Shown piece after piece: positions 13,031 through 15,587 of a DNA stretch of 15,587 nt. The notes under the pieces are model-generated. The model saw only the letters and a list, made by a program, of their open reading frames with translations. It ran no database searches and was not told the origin of the DNA. Source of the stretch: an uncultured Alphaproteobacteria bacterium (GTDB lineage Bacteria > Pseudomonadota > Alphaproteobacteria > Caulobacterales > Hyphomonadaceae); assembly GCA_903831485.1 (NCBI GenBank), contig CAIKXW010000148.1, forward strand, positions 1 to 15,587, read 5' to 3'. The position numbers were made by a program, and so were the translations under genes. The number at the start of each line of letters is the position of its first letter. Position 1 is the first letter of the stretch.

Positions 13031-13110
13031 CCGCGACTCGTCGTCAGGCAAGCGCTTTCGTTTCCCGCGGATCGGGCTATCAAGGGGCGCTTGTGGAGAG
13101 GGGCGTTAGT

Positions 13111-13500
13111 ATGCGTCGTGGCCTGATTGGGATGGCTTTGCTGCTGGCGGTTGCGTGCGAAGCTGTTCCAGTGGAGCCCGCAATCGCGTGGACGCCAACG
13201 CAAATCGCCGACACGGTTCTGACGCCAGCCTGGGCCGAACGCGCGCCGACGGCGCAGGACATCATGAAGGTTTATCCGATGAGGGCGCTGAGCGAGGCGG
13301 TTGGAGGCATCGCCTATCTCAATTGCACGGTGAAGGAGACGCGGGCGCTTGATTGCATAGAGGGATCAGAGACGCCGGCCGGCTATGGCTTCTCTTCGGC
13401 TGCGCTGCGGGTGTCGCGTCTGTTCGTCGTGCGGGAGGACTATCCAGGTGTCGCGCCCGGCATGGCGGTTCGGCTGCCTGTGCGGTTCGAGGTGGAGTGA
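13111..13500 (+). CDS. small exported TonB-C-like protein
   Basis: 129 residues from the ATG at 13111, with GAGAGGGG seven bases upstream. A signal peptide (1-26) is evident; the Cys at 16 (LAVAC) could be a weak lipobox. The mature part has the short TonB C-terminal pattern: A-x-G-x-AxLNCTV (66-74), DC (81-82), ETPAGYGFSSAALRVSR (87-103), and a closing VRLPVRFEV strand. It lacks TonB's own membrane anchor box and Pro-rich spacer, so it is a TonB_C-fold periplasmic protein rather than TonB itself. It diverges from exbD and is followed four bases later by xth. Confidence 0.75.
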   Translation: MRRGLIGMALLLAVACEAVPVEPAIAWTPTQIADTVLTPAWAERAPTAQDIMKVYPMRALSEAVGGIAYLNCTVKETRALDCIEGSETPAGYGFSSAALRVSRLFVVREDYPGVAPGMAVRLPVRFEVE

Positions 13501-13504
13501 CGGC

Positions 13505-14284
13505 ATGAGAATCGCGACCTGGAACGTCAACTCGGTGAATGCACGGTTGCCGACCGTGCTGGAGTTGCTGGCCGCCTGCCCGGCTGATGTCTGGTGCCTG
13601 CAGGAGATCAAGTGCGTCGACGAGAAGTTCCCGCGCGCGGAGATCGAGGCGCTGGGCTTCAAATGCGCGGTGTTCGGACAGAAGACCTATAACGGAGTTG
13701 CAATCCTCTCGAAGCATCCGATCTCGGACGCGGTGCGTGGACTGCCGGGCGAGGCTGAAGACGAGCAGAGCCGGTATCTTGAGGTGCTGGTTGAAGCGCC
13801 GCGCCCGGTGCGCGTTGCGACGATCTACCTGCCCAACGGCAATCCGCGGCCGGGACCGAAATACGACTACAAGCTGCGGTGGATGGATCGGCTGAATGCG
13901 CGGGCCAAGGAATTGCTCGCGCTGGAGGAGCCTGTCGTGCTGGCGGGCGACTTCAACTGCATCCCGCGCGACGAGGATTGCTGGGATCCGAAAGTATGGG
14001 GCGACGATGCGCTCGCCTGGCCCGAAACGCGCGACCGTTTCCGGGAGCTGCAGTGGATGGGCTATGCCGACGCCTTCATGGCGTGCGATGGACGCATCCA
14101 GAAATACACGTTCTGGGACTATCAGGCCGGCGCGTGGCAGAAGGACTGGGGCATTCGCATCGATCACCTGATGTGCTCGCCCCAGGCTGCCGACAGGCTG
14201 AAGTCGATCTCCATCCACCGCATGGCGCGGGCGATGGAAAAGCCGTCCGACCATGTGCCCGTGCTGGCGACGTTTGCGGATTGA
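13505..14284 (+). CDS. xth: exodeoxyribonuclease III / AP endonuclease
   Basis: 259 residues, normal length. Exonuclease III cuts DNA at abasic sites and removes 3' blocking groups in base-excision repair. Catalytic residues are in place: N7 and N9 in ATWNVNSVNARL, E34 in CLQEIKC, Y108 in IYLPNG, D149-x-N151 in LAGDFNCIPRDEDCWDP, D220 in RIDHL, and D249-H250 in KPSDHVPV. The ATG starts four bases after the TonB-like stop, and its ribosome site GGAG sits inside the end of that gene, suggesting coupled translation. In related genomes this gene is often close to erpA; here several accessory genes separate them. Confidence 0.96.
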   Translation: MRIATWNVNSVNARLPTVLELLAACPADVWCLQEIKCVDEKFPRAEIEALGFKCAVFGQKTYNGVAILSKHPISDAVRGLPGEAEDEQSRYLEVLVEAPRPVRVATIYLPNGNPRPGPKYDYKLRWMDRLNARAKELLALEEPVVLAGDFNCIPRDEDCWDPKVWGDDALAWPETRDRFRELQWMGYADAFMACDGRIQKYTFWDYQAGAWQKDWGIRIDHLMCSPQAADRLKSISIHRMARAMEKPSDHVPVLATFAD

Positions 14285-14293
14285 GGGACACTG

Positions 14294-15352
14294 ATGGCTG
14301 ACGTCTTCCTCTCATATTCGAGCCGGGACCGCGCAGCGGCGGAGCGCGTGCAGGAGGCGCTAACCGCACGCGGCATCGACGTGTTCTGGGACCAGGCGAC
14401 GCCGCCGGGGCAGGACTGGGATACCTGGATCCGCTCCAAGCTCGCCAGCTGCAAGGTGGCGATCGTGCTGTGGTCGCGCGACAGCGTGAAGAGCGACAAT
14501 GTCCGCCACGAGGCGCTGGTGGCGCGCAAGGCGAAGAAGCTGCTGCCGGCGATGATCGATTCCATCGAGGCGGAAGACCTGCCGATGGGGCTTTATGTCG
14601 TGCAGGCCACCAACATGACCGACTGGCGCAATCCGGACAGCGCGGGACTCGCGCGGCTGGTCGCAGAGGTCGAGAACCGTGTCGGCAAGCGGACGCCGGG
14701 CGCGATCCAGACGGCCAGCAGCCAGCCGCAGCGTAGGATCAACTGGGTGGGCGTGGCGGTAGGCGTCGTGCTGGTGGCGGCGGCGACCGGGCTGACGCAG
14801 TGGATCTATTCGCCGAAGACGTCGCCCGTATCGCCGGGGCTGGCCAGCCTGCCGTGCGCCAATGGCCTGCCGCGCATAAGCGGGACAGGCGAATGCCCGA
14901 CGATTGGTCCAGCCTTCGATCCGGCTCGGGTGCTGACGGCGCCTTCCGTCTCATGCCTTGACGGATCGACGGCGGTTGGTGGCGTGTGCGCCAACGGCGC
15001 CCAGCCGATTCCGGCGGCGCCGGTTCTCGGCGGCAGCGATGCGGGGTTCGTGACGCATATCGTGGGCCGATGGCACTGGGACGGGCTAGCGTGCGAGCTG
15101 GGGCAGAATGTGACACGCGAGAACGGACGTCTTGTGTTCACGACGGCGGACAACCCGGACAGCCGCTATGTCCACGAGATCGACACCGAAACGGGACAAG
15201 AAATCCGAACGCGTGTCCTCGAGCCGCAAGGAGCGTCCGGGCATCAATATGTGCTGACGCCGGAGTATTTCGCGACGTCGGATGCGCGGAATTTCAACCT
15301 GGTCGTGCAGAACGCAACGACTGGTACACGGGACGTCTGGTCGCCTTGCTGA
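14294..15352 (+). CDS. TIR-domain transmembrane protein with Cys-rich extracytoplasmic domain
   Basis: 352 residues. The N-terminal TIR domain (1-130) begins MADVFLSYSSRDR, has a VFWDQATPPGQDW loop and an acidic residue at E73 in NVRHEALVARK, the place of the catalytic Glu of NAD-cleaving TIR domains. One membrane helix follows (about 151-170, WVGVAVGVVLVAAATGLTQW). Residues 172-352 should be periplasmic; all six Cys there (188, 201, 221, 232, 267, 352) lie beyond the membrane, allowing three disulfides. The terminal part (255-352) reads as a compact beta-rich domain ending GTRDVWSPC, family unknown. The start has GAGGG seven bases upstream. It follows xth by nine bases and may share its transcript. 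Roles could be stress or phage sensing or cell-envelope signalling; this is inference. Confidence 0.88.
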   Translation: MADVFLSYSSRDRAAAERVQEALTARGIDVFWDQATPPGQDWDTWIRSKLASCKVAIVLWSRDSVKSDNVRHEALVARKAKKLLPAMIDSIEAEDLPMGLYVVQATNMTDWRNPDSAGLARLVAEVENRVGKRTPGAIQTASSQPQRRINWVGVAVGVVLVAAATGLTQWIYSPKTSPVSPGLASLPCANGLPRISGTGECPTIGPAFDPARVLTAPSVSCLDGSTAVGGVCANGAQPIPAAPVLGGSDAGFVTHIVGRWHWDGLACELGQNVTRENGRLVFTTADNPDSRYVHEIDTETGQEIRTRVLEPQGASGHQYVLTPEYFATSDARNFNLVVQNATTGTRDVWSPC

Positions 15353-15366
15353 CCGCAAGGATTTTT
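15344..15366 (+). terminator. intrinsic terminator enclosing the TIR stop codon
   Basis: CCTTGC (15344-15349) and GCAAGG (15355-15360) form a perfect six-base stem; the loop TGACC contains the TGA stop of the TIR gene, and ATTTTT follows directly. Short but well formed. Ribosomes finishing the TIR gene would cover the hairpin, so it may work mainly when translation is released. Confidence 0.6.
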
Positions 15367-15479
15367 GCGCCCGCCCCAATCTCGCCGCAAAATTTCCCCG
15401 CATTGCCGCTTTCCGAACGATCCATCGCCCCCTGGGCTGCGTAAGCAGGATCATTCTCTCCCCCGAGAATCACCCTTTG

Positions 15480-15515
15480 GTCCCCGCCGGCTCAGCCAGC
15501 GGGGACTTTTCTTTT
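15480..15515 (+). terminator. strong intrinsic terminator
   Basis: GTCCCCGC (15480-15487) pairs perfectly with GCGGGGAC (15499-15506); the loop itself can add GGC/GCC. TTTTCTTTT follows at once. It terminates the TonB-like/xth/TIR run. On the minus strand there is no T-run, so it is one-way. A further small hairpin ATTCTC/GAGAAT (15453-15458/15465-15470) stands just before it. Confidence 0.9.
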
Positions 15516-15528
15516 GCGGTATCAAGGA

Positions 15529-15587
15529 TCAGTGCGCCTTCTGGTGGCCGGTCAGCCAGTCCATGAAGGCCAGCAGCACGCCGGAGA
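15529..15587 (-). CDS. C-terminus of an unidentified gene
   Basis: The frame runs in from the right edge and ends at TGA (15531-15529), encoding SGVLLAFMDWLTGHQKAH as the last residues. A hydrophobic stretch followed by a polar His/Lys end suggests a helix at the end of a protein, but 18 residues are too few to assign a family. It converges on the TIR gene across the terminators. Coding is inferred from the good codon pattern and the clear stop. Confidence 0.5.
   Translation of the reverse strand, partial: SGVLLAFMDWLTGHQKAH

Noticed and set aside
13111..13500. calling the small exported protein TonB itself
   Set aside because: It has only a C-terminal-like fold after a signal peptide, lacking the membrane anchor motif and long Pro-rich spacer.
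13319..14254. 311-codon minus-strand frame opposite xth
   Set aside because: xth is complete with every catalytic residue; the minus frame has no recognisable feature.

Overview
The window is about 15.6 kb of GC-rich, gene-dense DNA from an alphaproteobacterium. The best fit is the Caulobacterales/Hyphomonadaceae side of the class. Evidence: the minus-strand order SPOR protein - nagZ - scpA - scpB - tatA - tatB - tatC with dgt and a HesB/ErpA gene beyond it is a conserved alphaproteobacterial neighbourhood; third codon positions are strongly G/C; and scpB carries an in-frame palindromic repeat of a kind I associate with this group. No rRNA, tRNA, CRISPR array or intact insertion sequence is visible.

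Left part (1-5710, all minus strand): the start of tatC, then tatB and tatA (twin-arginine export), an unreported-looking 38-aa membrane ORF, scpB and scpA (condensin partners, start/stop overlap), a doubtful 45-aa exported peptide, nagZ (peptidoglycan recycling) and a membrane-anchored SPOR protein (septal peptidoglycan binding). It reads as a housekeeping cluster for chromosome segregation, division, wall recycling and protein export.

Middle part (5711-7878) looks like a break in that cluster. The argS gene that in many relatives sits between dgt and the SPOR gene is absent. In its place are a stand-alone receiver domain with an apparently shifted or lost start, a secreted serine beta-lactamase-like hydrolase of visibly lower GC, and a plus-strand remnant of a TPR protein that has lost both ends. 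dgt (dNTP triphosphohydrolase, minus) and erpA (Fe-S carrier, plus) then diverge from a 68-bp intergenic region.

Right part (9448-15587) is accessory. It holds a 52-codon ORF overlapping the erpA end; a low-complexity lipoprotein with three PPLFxGQ modules; a 55-aa membrane peptide; a nitroreductase followed by a PhyH-type dioxygenase; and an orphan ExbD/TolR gene divergent from a small TonB-C-like protein. A perfect 14-bp palindrome lies in that divergent region. The TonB-like gene, xth (exonuclease III) and a transmembrane TIR protein form a tight plus-strand run that ends in two intrinsic terminators, the first of which holds the TIR stop codon in its loop. The last 59 bases are the C-terminus of an unidentified minus-strand gene.

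The strongest candidates for something little described are the TIR-membrane-sensor protein in an operon with xth, the three-module PPLFxGQ lipoprotein, and the short genes missed by length cut-offs.
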